Shown piece after piece: positions 1 to 8,660 of a DNA stretch of 64,000 nt (its first letter is position 1; the number at the start of each line of letters is the position of its first letter). Source of the DNA: Clostridioides difficile (GTDB lineage Bacteria; Bacillota; Clostridia; Peptostreptococcales; Peptostreptococcaceae); contig NZ_OEZH01000101.1 in NCBI RefSeq assembly GCF_900243075.1, forward strand, positions 1-64,000. The letters are read 5' to 3'. The notes under the pieces are model-generated. The model made no database searches, was not told where the DNA came from, and saw nothing but the letters and a program-made list of their open reading frames with translations. Both the position numbers and the translations under genes were made by a program.

Positions 1-1
1 A

Positions 2-1129
2 ATATATATAATATATAAGAATATTAAAAACTATGACTATAATCTAAAAGATAGGTCTATAACATACATATTCTTTTCGGGTTTATTTAGCATCTATAAT
101 AAAAAAACTACAAATAAAAAATTAGCAATAATCTTTTTAATATCTATTGCTATACAATCAATTATTCAATATTTAGTTTTGAGATTGTTTATGTATATAT
201 ATTATGCTGAAGCAATGGCTATAGTAATTTTATTTACACTTGTAAATACAATCTTTCACTTTTATATATATAACTTTTTATCTTCCAAGTTTAATTACAT
301 AAATAACATATCAAAAAATATAAAAAATATTGAAAATGGTAACTTGAAGTATAAATTAGAAGTTATAGGAAATGATGAAATATCTGCCTTATCTAAAAGT
401 ATAAATAATATAACAGATGGTCTTGAAGCTGCTGTAAATTCTAATATAAAAAATGAAAGGATGAAAACAGAACTTATTACAAATGTATCTCATGACTTAA
501 AAACTCCACTTACATCTATATTAAGCTATGTTGATATGTTAAAAAATAATGACTTTGATAAAGAAACTATAAACGACTATATAAATATTTTAGATAAAAA
601 ATCACAAAGATTAAAATTATTGATAGATGACATATTTGAAGCATCTAAGCTCAGTAGCGGTGACGTAGAATTTAATATAACAAAAACTGATATAAGAGAA
701 CTTTTAATTCAAAGTATCGTAGAGTTTGAAGACAAAATTCAAAGTAGCAATTTAGACTTTATAATAGAAACACCTGAACATGCTATTTTTACCATGATAG
801 ATGGGAAAAAAACTTGGAGAGTTTTTGAGAATCTAATTTGCAATATACTAAAATATTCTATGCCAAATACTAGAGTTTATATAGATATGATTATAAAAGA
901 AGAAAATATTCTATTAACATTTAAAAATATTTCAAATGATAAACTAAATCTAAAACCAGAAGAGTTGATAGAAAGATTTAAAAGAGGTGATATATCTAGA
1001 AAAACAGATGGCTCTGGCCTTGGTTTATCAATTGCTCAAAATATAATCGAATTAGAAAATGCAGACATGGAAATAGTTATAGATGCTGATTTGTTTAAAG
1101 TAATACTTACTTTCAGAAAAATTAATTAA
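2..1129 (+). CDS. sensor histidine kinase, 3' part (5' end outside window)
   Basis: Membrane sensor kinase of a two-component system. The open frame runs back to the window edge without a stop, so the true start lies upstream; a TTG at 179 is probably internal. The visible part has hydrophobic segments at about nt 120-290, a HAMP-like linker (about 290-440), the H box SHDLKTPLTS near nt 488 with the phospho-accepting His, an N-box region (FENLICNILKY, about nt 820-855) and the G box GSGLGLSIAQ near nt 1010-1040. The layout resembles VanS-like kinases with a multi-span N-terminus. The response regulator would be upstream of the window. The signal is unknown. Family is certain, specific role not. 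Confidence 0.88.
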   Translation: MYIIYKNIKNYDYNLKDRSITYIFFSGLFSIYNKKTTNKKLAIIFLISIAIQSIIQYLVLRLFMYIYYAEAMAIVILFTLVNTIFHFYIYNFLSSKFNYINNISKNIKNIENGNLKYKLEVIGNDEISALSKSINNITDGLEAAVNSNIKNERMKTELITNVSHDLKTPLTSILSYVDMLKNNDFDKETINDYINILDKKSQRLKLLIDDIFEASKLSSGDVEFNITKTDIRELLIQSIVEFEDKIQSSNLDFIIETPEHAIFTMIDGKKTWRVFENLICNILKYSMPNTRVYIDMIIKEENILLTFKNISNDKLNLKPEELIERFKRGDISRKTDGSGLGLSIAQNIIELENADMEIVIDADLFKVILTFRKIN

Positions 1130-1144
1130 TCTAAAATTATATAG

Positions 1145-1214
1145 GGTTGTAAATTACAAGACAGCTTTTATTTCACATTACATGGTTAAAATAGTTAACT
1201 TGCAACTTACAACC
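1145..1214. repeat. imperfect inverted repeat after the kinase gene
   Basis: Arms GGTTGTAAATTACAAG (1145-1160) and CTTGCAACTTACAACC (1199-1214) pair at 14 of 16 positions around a 38-base spacer. There is no T-run directly after either arm, so it is not a classic terminator. It could be a processing or stability hairpin at the 3' end of the kinase mRNA. Confidence 0.5.
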
Positions 1215-1227
1215 TTATAAAACTCTT

Positions 1228-1407
1228 TCAAATAAATTCATCTCCTCCATACCTTCCAGAAAATAAATAACGAGATTTAAATGATTGAACTATATGACCT
1301 ACTGCACTTATGACTTCATTCTCTACTAATATCCATACATATATATCATGATATCGTATATTTGTTTTAAAAAATGAAAATACATCTACAAATAATATAT
1401 TTTTAAG
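1228..1407 (-). pseudogene. remnant of a GGDEF (diguanylate cyclase) domain
   Basis: On the minus strand an open stretch of 59 codons with no proper start encodes LFVDVFSFFK near its N-terminus and SGRYGGDEFI at its end, followed at once by TGA. The signature GRYGGDEF and the preceding LFVD segment are those of a diguanylate cyclase catalytic domain, but the domain stops right after the signature and the metal-binding part around LFVD is degenerate (a normal domain has D-x-D/N-x-F-K). It cannot be a working cyclase. It is best read as a decayed fragment of a c-di-GMP synthase gene. Confidence 0.62.
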
Positions 1408-1420
1408 TTATTTAAACAAG

Positions 1421-1446
1421 AAAAAAACCTCCTTAGAGGTCTTTTT
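1421..1446. terminator. short bidirectional terminator-like hairpin
   Basis: ACCTC (1427-1431), loop CTTA, GAGGT (1436-1440), with an A-run before and CTTTTTCT after. The stem is only 5 bp. The rest of the 1130-1691 gap contains the GGDEF remnant and two inverted repeats; no intact gene was seen there. Confidence 0.5.
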
Positions 1447-1604
1447 CTAAATGTTGGGGTTTATATTTACATATTTTTTGATTATACCTTTTTGGTGTGA
1501 TATTAATACATTTTAAATTATATTTCTCTATAATTCATCATGTATTTCATCTCTCTGTATTTATAATATCACATAGTGTTTCCATAATCAGTTACATCTC
1601 TGTT

Positions 1605-1643
1605 ACCTAAGATTACAATTTTGTAATATTTGTAATCCTAGGT
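1605..1643. repeat. inverted repeat downstream of the phosphohexomutase gene
   Basis: ACCTAAGATTACAA (1605-1618) pairs with TTGTAATCCTAGGT (1630-1643) with one mismatch around an 11-base loop. It lies about 50 bases after the stop of the minus-strand mutase gene but lacks a U-tract on that strand, so it is more likely a 3'-end stability hairpin than a terminator. Confidence 0.45.
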
Positions 1644-1691
1644 ATAAATTTACATTCATTCTTCAATATAAATATATGCTTTTTATTTACC

Positions 1692-3194
1692 CTAAAGACC
1701 TTTTAACTCATATTTTTCTAAGAAAAGTTTTAACTGAGAATAAATCTGTTCTGCTCCACCAATTTTATTTGATTCAATATTTAAAGCTAATAGTGGTTCA
1801 TGTAGTGATATTCTAAGTAAAAACCATCCATCTCCATTTGATTCATTACAATTAACTCTTATACCTTCAAAATTATTTGGTGCTACAGACCATCCATTCA
1901 CACTTCTAACATGAGAATCTAAATCCTTTAATATATCTTCTGCATATGGTCTAAAGTCTTCTTTATTAATGCCTATTCTAACCTCTTTTTCTTCCTTTGC
2001 TTCTTCAAGGTTTTCTATCAATTCTTCTATAGTCTTTCCTTCTAAAGATAGTTTTGCTACTTTTATTAAAATTTTAGCTATTAAGTATGCTCCATCATCC
2101 AAAAAATAATTTTCTTTTAAAGCAGCATGTCCAGATGTTTCTATAGCTAAATGACACTCTTCACCTTCACTATTTAATCTTATGGCTTCATTTATTACAT
2201 TTTTATATCCTCTTTTAAATCTATGATGTCTTCCTCCCAATTCACTTATGAACTTAGCAAGTCCTTCAGAAGTAATAGAATCAGTTACTATAGCTGTTTT
2301 TGGATGTTCTTCCAATATTATTGATGATATAACAGCTATAAGAGCATTTTTATTTATTGGTTTACCATTTTTACCTACAATGGCAGCTCTATCTACATCT
2401 GTATCAAATATTATTCCTAAATCGCTCTTATTATCAGACACAGCTTTACATATGCTTTCCATTGCTTCTTTATTTTCAGGATTTGGTATATGATTTGGGA
2501 ACATACCATCTGGGTCCAAAAACTGACTCCCTGTTGTATCTGCTCCCAGTATGTGTAAAACTTTTTCAGCAAAGAATCCACCAGCTCCATTTCCTGCATC
2601 AACTAATATCTTAAGTCCAGAAAAAGGCTTTTCATAATTTTTACTTGAATTTACACCTATTCTAATTTTATCTATCAATAAATTAGAATAATCTTCAATT
2701 AAATTTTTTACTATAACTTCACCTTTTTTATCTACTTCTTCATAATCCACACTATCATTTTTAACAGCTATATCCAACATTTCTTTTATATCAGTTTTTT
2801 CTAAACCACCATTTTCTGTAAAAAACTTTAAACCATTATAATAATAAGGTAAGTGACTAGCTGTAATCATAATCGACCCATCAGAATTGTATCCATCCAT
2901 AATAGTTGTCATAAACATTGCTGGAGTTGTAGCAATCTCACAATCAATTACATTGCAATTATTGTTAGTTAAAGTTTCAATAACAATACTTCTAAATTGG
3001 CTTCCTGTTATCCTAGAATCAGTTCCTATAGCAACAGTTACTTTATCTTTCTTAGTCTTTTCTTTTAGCCAAATATGAAATGCTTTAGCTATTTTTCTTA
3101 CTTCTTCTACAGTTAGGTTGACTTCTTTAGAATCATTTTCATACGCTATTCCTCTAATATCAGTACCATTTTGCAGTTTATATAGGTCTCCCAT
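1692..3194 (-). CDS. phosphoglucomutase/phosphomannomutase family protein
   Basis: Alpha-D-phosphohexomutase (500 aa), interconverting hexose 1- and 6-phosphates through a phosphoserine intermediate. Visible motifs: GTDIRG at the N-terminus, the phosphoserine loop TASHLP with S113, the Mg-binding loop DTDVDR (D264, D266, D268), and the sugar-binding segment ETSGH followed by FLDDGAY. Length and motif order fit the family. Substrate preference (glucose or mannose) cannot be read from the motifs. The start ATG follows a GGAGAA ribosome site. It is the last gene of a run that continues upstream as rpe-like and rpiB genes, so it may be co-transcribed with the pentose-phosphate block. Confidence 0.88.
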   Translation of the reverse strand: MGDLYKLQNGTDIRGIAYENDSKEVNLTVEEVRKIAKAFHIWLKEKTKKDKVTVAIGTDSRITGSQFRSIVIETLTNNNCNVIDCEIATTPAMFMTTIMDGYNSDGSIMITASHLPYYYNGLKFFTENGGLEKTDIKEMLDIAVKNDSVDYEEVDKKGEVIVKNLIEDYSNLLIDKIRIGVNSSKNYEKPFSGLKILVDAGNGAGGFFAEKVLHILGADTTGSQFLDPDGMFPNHIPNPENKEAMESICKAVSDNKSDLGIIFDTDVDRAAIVGKNGKPINKNALIAVISSIILEEHPKTAIVTDSITSEGLAKFISELGGRHHRFKRGYKNVINEAIRLNSEGEECHLAIETSGHAALKENYFLDDGAYLIAKILIKVAKLSLEGKTIEELIENLEEAKEEKEVRIGINKEDFRPYAEDILKDLDSHVRSVNGWSVAPNNFEGIRVNCNESNGDGWFLLRISLHEPLLALNIESNKIGGAEQIYSQLKLFLEKYELKGL

Positions 3195-3304
3195 AAAAAA
3201 TTCTCCTTACTCAACTAAAATTTTTATTAAATATTATAAAATTTCTTGTTTCTATCTAAACTTTTCACCATTAAACAGAAACATCTTATAATTTTGTTAC
3301 ATAG

Positions 3305-3970
3305 TTACTTTATACTTTCTTTTAGTTCTTCTATTTTATCTTTATATGAAGTTGGAGGCTTGTCATTAAATAAAGCTGAAGTACCAACAACATATATATC
3401 TACTTTTTTACCATTCATAAGTTTAATAGTATCCTTATTTATGTTTCCATCAACCTCTATAAATGGAGGATTATCATAATCTTTTAGTATCTCTGTAAGT
3501 TTATCTAACTTATCTAATACAGAAAGATTAAACTTTTGACCTGCAAATCCTGGATTTACTGTCATTACTAAGATACCCTCAACCAAACCTATATATTCTT
3601 CTATTTTATCCACACTTGTTTGAGGACTTATTGCTAACACTGGACCTATACCATAATTTCTTAACTTTTGTATATCAGCTTTTACATCTGTACTCGATTC
3701 TACATGAAAAGAAATATATTTTGGCTTTATATAAGACATCATATCAATATATTTATCTGGAGTTTCTGTGGCTAAATGAATGTCTAGGGGTATTGTTGTA
3801 TTTTCACTTATTGATTTTAATAACTCTGGTCCCATAGCCAAGTTTTTAACAAATATTCCATCCATAACATCACAATGAAGTAACTTTACACCTGCTTCTT
3901 CAAGAGCTTCTAATTCCTTTTTTAACTTCATTTGGTCTGCACACATTATTGAAGCACAAATAATAGACAT
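3305..3970 (-). CDS. ribulose-phosphate 3-epimerase family (possibly allulose-6-phosphate epimerase)
   Basis: TIM-barrel epimerase, 221 aa. Family motifs are present: CASIMCAD at the N-terminus, HCDVMDG (metal/catalytic His-Asp), PLDIHLA, and VNPGFAGQKF near residue 140, then VDGNIN. Classical ribulose-5-phosphate 3-epimerases usually have VNPGFGGQ; the FAGQ form seen here is what I associate with D-allulose-6-phosphate 3-epimerase (AlsE), so a hexulose phosphate substrate is possible. It lies directly downstream of rpiB, 31 bases away, and next to transketolase halves, which argues for a pentose-phosphate job. Family certain, exact sugar uncertain. Confidence 0.85.
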   Translation of the reverse strand: MSIICASIMCADQMKLKKELEALEEAGVKLLHCDVMDGIFVKNLAMGPELLKSISENTTIPLDIHLATETPDKYIDMMSYIKPKYISFHVESSTDVKADIQKLRNYGIGPVLAISPQTSVDKIEEYIGLVEGILVMTVNPGFAGQKFNLSVLDKLDKLTEILKDYDNPPFIEVDGNINKDTIKLMNGKKVDIYVVGTSALFNDKPPTSYKDKIEELKESIK

Positions 3971-4001
3971 AACGTTCCCCCCTGTTATAAATTTTAGATA
4001 T

Positions 4002-4448
4002 TTATAAATTTTCTTTTTCTATATCATCAATCATTTGTAATCTTCTTGCATGTCTTTCTCCATTATAACTTGAATTTAACCATTCTTCAACAATTCTCAT
4101 TGCCAATCCTTTCCCAATAACTCTTTCACCTAAACAAAGTACATTTGTATTATTATGTTCTCTAGTAGCTTGAGCTGAAAAACAGTCAGAAACAACAGCA
4201 GCTCTGATTCCTTTAAACTTATTTGCTGCAATAGACATACCTATTCCTGTTCCACAACAAAGTATGCCTAAATCTGATTTTTTACTTTGGACGTTTTGAC
4301 TTACCTTTTTTGCATATATTGGGAAATCTACACTTTCTTTTGAATTTGTACCCACATCTTCAACTTCTATACCTTTATTTATTAAATTTTCCTTTATATA
4401 TTCCTTTAATTCATAACCACCATGGTCACATCCAATAGATATTTTCAT
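4002..4448 (-). CDS. rpiB: ribose-5-phosphate isomerase B
   Basis: Isomerises ribose 5-phosphate and ribulose 5-phosphate (RpiB/LacAB family, 148 aa, the usual length). Motifs: IGCDHGGYELK at the N-terminus (catalytic-site Asp-His), CCGTGIGMS with the active-site Cys65, and the AQATREHNN segment. LacAB-type galactose-6-phosphate isomerases share the fold, but those come as two-subunit pairs and only one gene is present. An AGGTG ribosome site precedes ATG. It starts a set rpiB-rpe-pgm downstream of the transketolase terminator. Confidence 0.9.
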   Translation of the reverse strand: MKISIGCDHGGYELKEYIKENLINKGIEVEDVGTNSKESVDFPIYAKKVSQNVQSKKSDLGILCCGTGIGMSIAANKFKGIRAAVVSDCFSAQATREHNNTNVLCLGERVIGKGLAMRIVEEWLNSSYNGERHARRLQMIDDIEKENL

Positions 4449-4530
4449 TAAATAACACCTCTTTTTATAATTTTTTTCTTATCTTTATATTAATTTATAA
4501 TTATCATAAAAATAAAGTATTGTAAAAATA

Positions 4531-4577
4531 AAGCTGTCCCATTGTAGAAATTTCTTTCTATTTTTAAGACAGCTTTA
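4531..4577 (-). terminator. terminator after the transketolase genes
   Basis: On the minus strand AAAGCTGTC (4577-4569) pairs perfectly with GACAGCTTT (4539-4531), followed by ATTTTTAC. The spacer is 29 bases. It separates the PTS/transketolase operon from rpiB. Confidence 0.7.
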
Positions 4578-4621
4578 ATTGACTTATGTCAAATCAATTT
4601 GTTATTTAGACATATTTATAT

Positions 4622-5542
4622 CTATAACAACTCTTTTATATTTTTTACTATATCTTCTGTAGTTAATCCATAATGTTTTAATAAATCAGCTGGTGTACCT
4701 GATTGACCAAATACATCCTTAACACCAATTCTTCTAACTACTACATCTTTAGTTTCTGCTAAAGCTTCACATACAGCTGAACCTAAACCACCTATTATGC
4801 TGTGTTCCTCTGCTGTAACTACTTTTCCAGTTTTCTTAGCAGTTTCTTTTATTAAAGCTTCATCTAATGGTTTTATTGTAGAAATATTAACAACTTCTAC
4901 ACTTATCCCTTCTTTAGCAAGTTCTTCTGCTGCTTCTAAAGCCTTTGCTACCATTATTCCTGTAGCTATTACTGTTATGTCAGAACCTTCTCTTAAAACA
5001 GTTCCTTTTCCTATTTCAAATTTATAGTTTTCACTGTTTACATCAGGAGTTGCAGCTCTACCTAATCTTATATATACAGGTCCATTATAATCAATAGATG
5101 CAAGTATAGCTTGTCTTGCTTCTAAAGCGTCTGCTGGATTTAATACAACCATATTTGGTATACCTCTCATTAGAGATATATCTTCTATAGCTTGATGGCT
5201 ACCACCATCTTCACCTACTGTTACACCTGCATGAGTAGCTGCTATTTTAACATTTAAATTTGGATATGCTACAGAGTTTCTTATTTGCTCATAGCCTCTT
5301 CCTGCTGCAAATATTGCAAAAGTACTTGCAAAAGGTATTTTCCCACAAGTAGCAAGACCTGCTGCTGTACCAATCATGTCACCTTCTGCTATCCCCATAT
5401 CAAAAAATCTATCTGGGGCAACTTCTTTAAATGATATACTTTTTGTAGCTTTTCCTAAATCTGCATCTAATACTACTATATCTTTATTTTCTGCAAGTTC
5501 TTTTAACACTTGTCCGTAAGCTTCTCTAGTTGCTATTCCCAT
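4622..5542 (-). CDS. transketolase, C-terminal subunit
   Basis: C-terminal half of a split transketolase (306 aa): pyrimidine-binding domain plus C-terminal domain. Visible: VLDADLGKATKS, FDMGIAEGDMIGTAAGLA (the Glu that activates thiamine diphosphate), HAGVTVGEDGGSHQAIED, and later EEHSIIGGLGSAV. With the N-terminal subunit encoded just upstream it moves two-carbon ketol units between sugar phosphates. The start at 5542 is chosen because AAGGAGG precedes it and the protein then begins MGIATREAYG; it lies 2 bases after the stop of the N-terminal gene, so the two are translationally coupled. Confidence 0.93.
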   Translation of the reverse strand: MGIATREAYGQVLKELAENKDIVVLDADLGKATKSISFKEVAPDRFFDMGIAEGDMIGTAAGLATCGKIPFASTFAIFAAGRGYEQIRNSVAYPNLNVKIAATHAGVTVGEDGGSHQAIEDISLMRGIPNMVVLNPADALEARQAILASIDYNGPVYIRLGRAATPDVNSENYKFEIGKGTVLREGSDITVIATGIMVAKALEAAEELAKEGISVEVVNISTIKPLDEALIKETAKKTGKVVTAEEHSIIGGLGSAVCEALAETKDVVVRRIGVKDVFGQSGTPADLLKHYGLTTEDIVKNIKELL

Positions 5543-5544
5543 TC

Positions 5545-6357
5545 CTATAGACCTCCTTCTAAATCTTTCAATGCTTGCTCTGCTTGTTCTGCATTTGGAG
5601 CTGTTCCATGCCATGCAGCATTATTTTCCATAAATGAAACACCTTTACCTTTTACTGTCTTAGCTATTATTACAGTTGGTTTTCCTGTAACTTTTTTAGC
5701 TTCATCAATTGCATTTCCTATTTCTTCAAAAGAATGCCCATTTATTACCATTACATTCCATCCAAAAGATTTGAATTTGTCATCTACTGGATTTACATTC
5801 ATTACTTCTTCATTAGAACCATCTATTTGTAATCCGTTTAAGTCAACAAATGCAATTAAATTATCTAATTTGTAATGTGATGCTGTCATTGCAGCTTCCC
5901 ATATTTGACCTTCTTGGATTTCTCCATCACCTAATATAGTATACACTGTATAGTCTTTATTATCTAATTTCCCTGCAAGTGCCATACCATTTGCTGCAGA
6001 TAGACCTTGACCAAGAGAACCAGTAGACATATCGATTCCTGCTACTTTTTTCATGTCTGGATGACCTTGTAACTTAGAACCAAATTTTCTTAGTGTTAGT
6101 AACTCTTCTTCTGGGAAAAATCCTTTTTCTGCCAATGTAGCATATAACGCTGGTGCTGCATGACCTTTTGATAAAACAAATCTATCTCTGTCAGCCATTT
6201 TTGGATTTTCTACACATACATTCATCTTATCAAAATATAATACTGTTAACATATCAGCTATTGATAATGAACCACCTGGATGTCCGCTTTTAGCTTCTGC
6301 AACCATTTTTATTATGTTTTTTCTAATATTATTAGAATGATCTCTAAGAGTGCTCAT
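5545..6357 (-). CDS. transketolase, N-terminal subunit
   Basis: Thiamine-diphosphate-binding half of a split transketolase (270 aa). Motifs: [13 protein letters not shown] near the start, [12 protein letters not shown], the ThDP pyrophosphate motif [15 protein letters not shown] to DLNGLQ (GDG-x25-27-N type), and [12 protein letters not shown] at the C-terminus. It sits two bases upstream of the C-terminal subunit gene. Split transketolases are common in Clostridia and in sugar-catabolic operons, where an extra copy feeds pentose phosphates to glycolysis. Downstream of two polyol-phosphate-type dehydrogenases here. Confidence 0.93.
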   Translation of the reverse strand: MSTLRDHSNNIRKNIIKMVAEAKSGHPGGSLSIADMLTVLYFDKMNVCVENPKMADRDRFVLSKGHAAPALYATLAEKGFFPEEELLTLRKFGSKLQGHPDMKKVAGIDMSTGSLGQGLSAANGMALAGKLDNKDYTVYTILGDGEIQEGQIWEAAMTASHYKLDNLIAFVDLNGLQIDGSNEEVMNVNPVDDKFKSFGWNVMVINGHSFEEIGNAIDEAKKVTGKPTVIIAKTVKGKGVSFMENNAAWHGTAPNAEQAEQALKDLEGGL

Positions 6358-6447
6358 ACTTTTTTCCTCCTGTTATTTTTTAAGACCTTACATTTTTTAT
6401 CCTACAGTAGATTTTACAATTTTTTTTTAAATAATACAAATGTTTTT

Positions 6448-7479
6448 TTAAGATTTTACTGCTACTTTTATTTCTTCTCCGTTCATTAAAGCTGTAATAC
6501 CCTCTTTAAATTCGTCTAAATCAACAGTTCTAGTAACTAAAACTTCTGTATTTACTTTTCCACTTGCCATTAAATCTAGTGCTATAACCCAAGAACTTGG
6601 CTTTTGTGATCTACTTCCTATATATTGTAACTCTCTTTGTATTATTGCTTCTTGGTCCATTTCATTTAATTTTTTAGCAAATATTCCAACTTGTACGAAA
6701 GTGCCTTTTTTTCTAAGTAGTCTTAAAGCTTCATTAACTGCTGGCATAAATCCAGAACAATCAAATCCTTTATTTACTCCATTTCCATCAGTCATTTCAT
6801 TTACTACATCTGCTAAACTTTCTTCCATTACATTTACTGTTCTATCTACTCCAAGATTCTTAGCTATTTCTAATCTCTCTTTATCTTTTGTAACACCAGA
6901 CATTATAACTGTAGCACCTTGAGATTTAACAACTTGAGCTAATAATAAACCAATTGGTCCTGGTCCTATTATTAAAACTGTATCAGTGCTTTCTATAGTA
7001 GTCTTTTCAAGAGCTGCATGAACACAACAAGCTAGTGGCTCTGTAAGGGCTGCTGATAATAAAGATACATTTTCAGGAAGTACATGTATACTTTCCTCTC
7101 TTGATAATACATACTCAGCAAAACTTCCATTTACTTGAGTACCAATACCTTTTCTAGTTGGGCATAAGTTATAATCTTTAGTTGCACAGTATATACATTT
7201 CTCACAAGTTGCAAAAGTAGTTTCTGATGTAACTCTATCTCCTACTTTTATATTTTTAACATCTTCTCCTACTTCTACAACAATTCCAGAAAATTCATGA
7301 CCTAATGTTACTGGAGCTTTTATATTTGCATATTCACCTTTAAATGAATGTATGTCTGAACCACATATACCACTATATTCTACTTTTATTTTAACCTTGT
7401 CTCCTGTAGCTTTTGGTTCTTCTACTTCTAACACTTCTACATTATCATAGCCTGGTTTAGTTTTAACTACTGCCTTCAT
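6448..7479 (-). CDS. zinc-dependent alcohol dehydrogenase, sorbitol/threonine dehydrogenase type
   Basis: MDR-family NAD(P)-dependent polyol or polyol-phosphate dehydrogenase, 343 aa. Motifs: SGICGSDIHSFKG (catalytic Zn Cys), GHEFSGIVVEVG (Zn His-Glu), the four-Cys structural zinc lobe CEKCIYCATKDYNLCP, and the Rossmann loop GPGPIGLL. It overlaps the upstream dehydrogenase gene by one base (stop/start ATGA type), so they are coupled. The protein has full-length domains with no missing zinc ligand. Together with the PTS genes it likely oxidises an imported sugar-alcohol phosphate; the exact substrate is not determinable here. Confidence 0.85.
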   Translation of the reverse strand: MKAVVKTKPGYDNVEVLEVEEPKATGDKVKIKVEYSGICGSDIHSFKGEYANIKAPVTLGHEFSGIVVEVGEDVKNIKVGDRVTSETTFATCEKCIYCATKDYNLCPTRKGIGTQVNGSFAEYVLSREESIHVLPENVSLLSAALTEPLACCVHAALEKTTIESTDTVLIIGPGPIGLLLAQVVKSQGATVIMSGVTKDKERLEIAKNLGVDRTVNVMEESLADVVNEMTDGNGVNKGFDCSGFMPAVNEALRLLRKKGTFVQVGIFAKKLNEMDQEAIIQRELQYIGSRSQKPSSWVIALDLMASGKVNTEVLVTRTVDLDEFKEGITALMNGEEIKVAVKS

Positions 7480-8531
7480 TATTTTTCAACCCCTTGCGGT
7501 AAAATTAATATTTTATTGAATTCTTCTTTTCTATCTCTTATCATTTCAAATGCTTTGTAAGTGTCTTCAAGTGAGAATCTATGAGATACCATTTCCTTTA
7601 ATTTTATTTTTCCTTCGTTAACTAGATTGATTCCCTTAGTCCACTCTTGCCCTGGGAATGGTGCAGAATAAGAATTCCAGAAACCTTTTAATTCTAGTTC
7701 TTTTCTAAATATATTTTCAAATGCTTCTTCTGATAAAGTTATATCTGAATATGCTATTCCTAAAAATCCTATTTTACTTTTCTTTTTAGTTATAAGTAAA
7801 CATTGTTCTTGAGTTATTTTTGAGCCTGCACATTCAAGAGCTATATCAACACCTTTACCACCAGTAAGTTCTTTTATTTTTTCTACTGGGTTAACATCTT
7901 TAGCATTGATTATTATATCAGCTCCTAATTCCTTTGATTCTCTTAATTTATTATCAGATATATCAACTGCTATAATTGTTCCTGCTCCTGCTATTTTAAG
8001 TCCTTGTATTACTAACTGTCCCATTGTTCCACTACCCATTACGGCTACAGTGTCTCCAACTTGAACACCTATATTAAGTACTCCATGCATAGCAACTGCT
8101 AGTGGCTCTATCATAGCAGCATCTTCAAAGTCCATATCTCCTATTGGAAGTACATTTGTAGCTTTTATATTTGCATACTCTGCAAAGGCTCCAAAGCTTT
8201 TAGCTCCTAACATTCCATGGTCATCACATAGTGAAAATAATCCTCTTTTACAATATTCACATTCATTACAAGGTATAAAAGGAATTGCAACTACTCTATC
8301 TCCAACCTTTACATTTTTTACATCCTTACCAACTTCAGCAATTACTCCAGAAAATTCATGTCCTGGTATAGCTGGAACTGGATATTTCCAATGTTTTAAT
8401 ACTCTTGGAGGATCTGACCCACATATTCCTGCTGCCATAACTTTTATTTTTACTTCATCACTTTCACATGGTTTTATTTCTATATCTTCAAATCTCATAT
8501 CATTTGTGCCATGTAATACTGCTGCTTTCAC
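7479..8531 (-). CDS. zinc-dependent dehydrogenase, galactitol-1-phosphate 5-dehydrogenase type
   Basis: MDR-family dehydrogenase, 350 aa, resembling GatD. Motifs: AAGICGSDPPRVL (catalytic-zinc Cys), IPGHEFSGVIAEVG, structural zinc CNECEYCKRGLFSLC, and GSGTMGQLV for NAD binding. The C-terminal FWNSYSAPFPGQEW segment is typical of galactitol-1-phosphate 5-dehydrogenases, which oxidise galactitol 1-phosphate to tagatose 6-phosphate. However, no tagatose-6-phosphate kinase or aldolase is in this cluster; transketolase, epimerase, RpiB and transaldolase are, so a pentitol phosphate is an alternative substrate. Confidence 0.82.
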   Translation of the reverse strand: MKAAVLHGTNDMRFEDIEIKPCESDEVKIKVMAAGICGSDPPRVLKHWKYPVPAIPGHEFSGVIAEVGKDVKNVKVGDRVVAIPFIPCNECEYCKRGLFSLCDDHGMLGAKSFGAFAEYANIKATNVLPIGDMDFEDAAMIEPLAVAMHGVLNIGVQVGDTVAVMGSGTMGQLVIQGLKIAGAGTIIAVDISDNKLRESKELGADIIINAKDVNPVEKIKELTGGKGVDIALECAGSKITQEQCLLITKKKSKIGFLGIAYSDITLSEEAFENIFRKELELKGFWNSYSAPFPGQEWTKGINLVNEGKIKLKEMVSHRFSLEDTYKAFEMIRDRKEEFNKILILPQGVEK

Positions 8532-8660
8532 GATAAATCTCCTCCTCTTGTATTTTGTATTTTTAAAAATTTATAAAAAATATTACTCTTTTCTAGTAGC
8601 TGCTAAATGTTAAATTTTCGCATACTTTACTAAAAAAGAGTAATCTCTATTAACTACATA

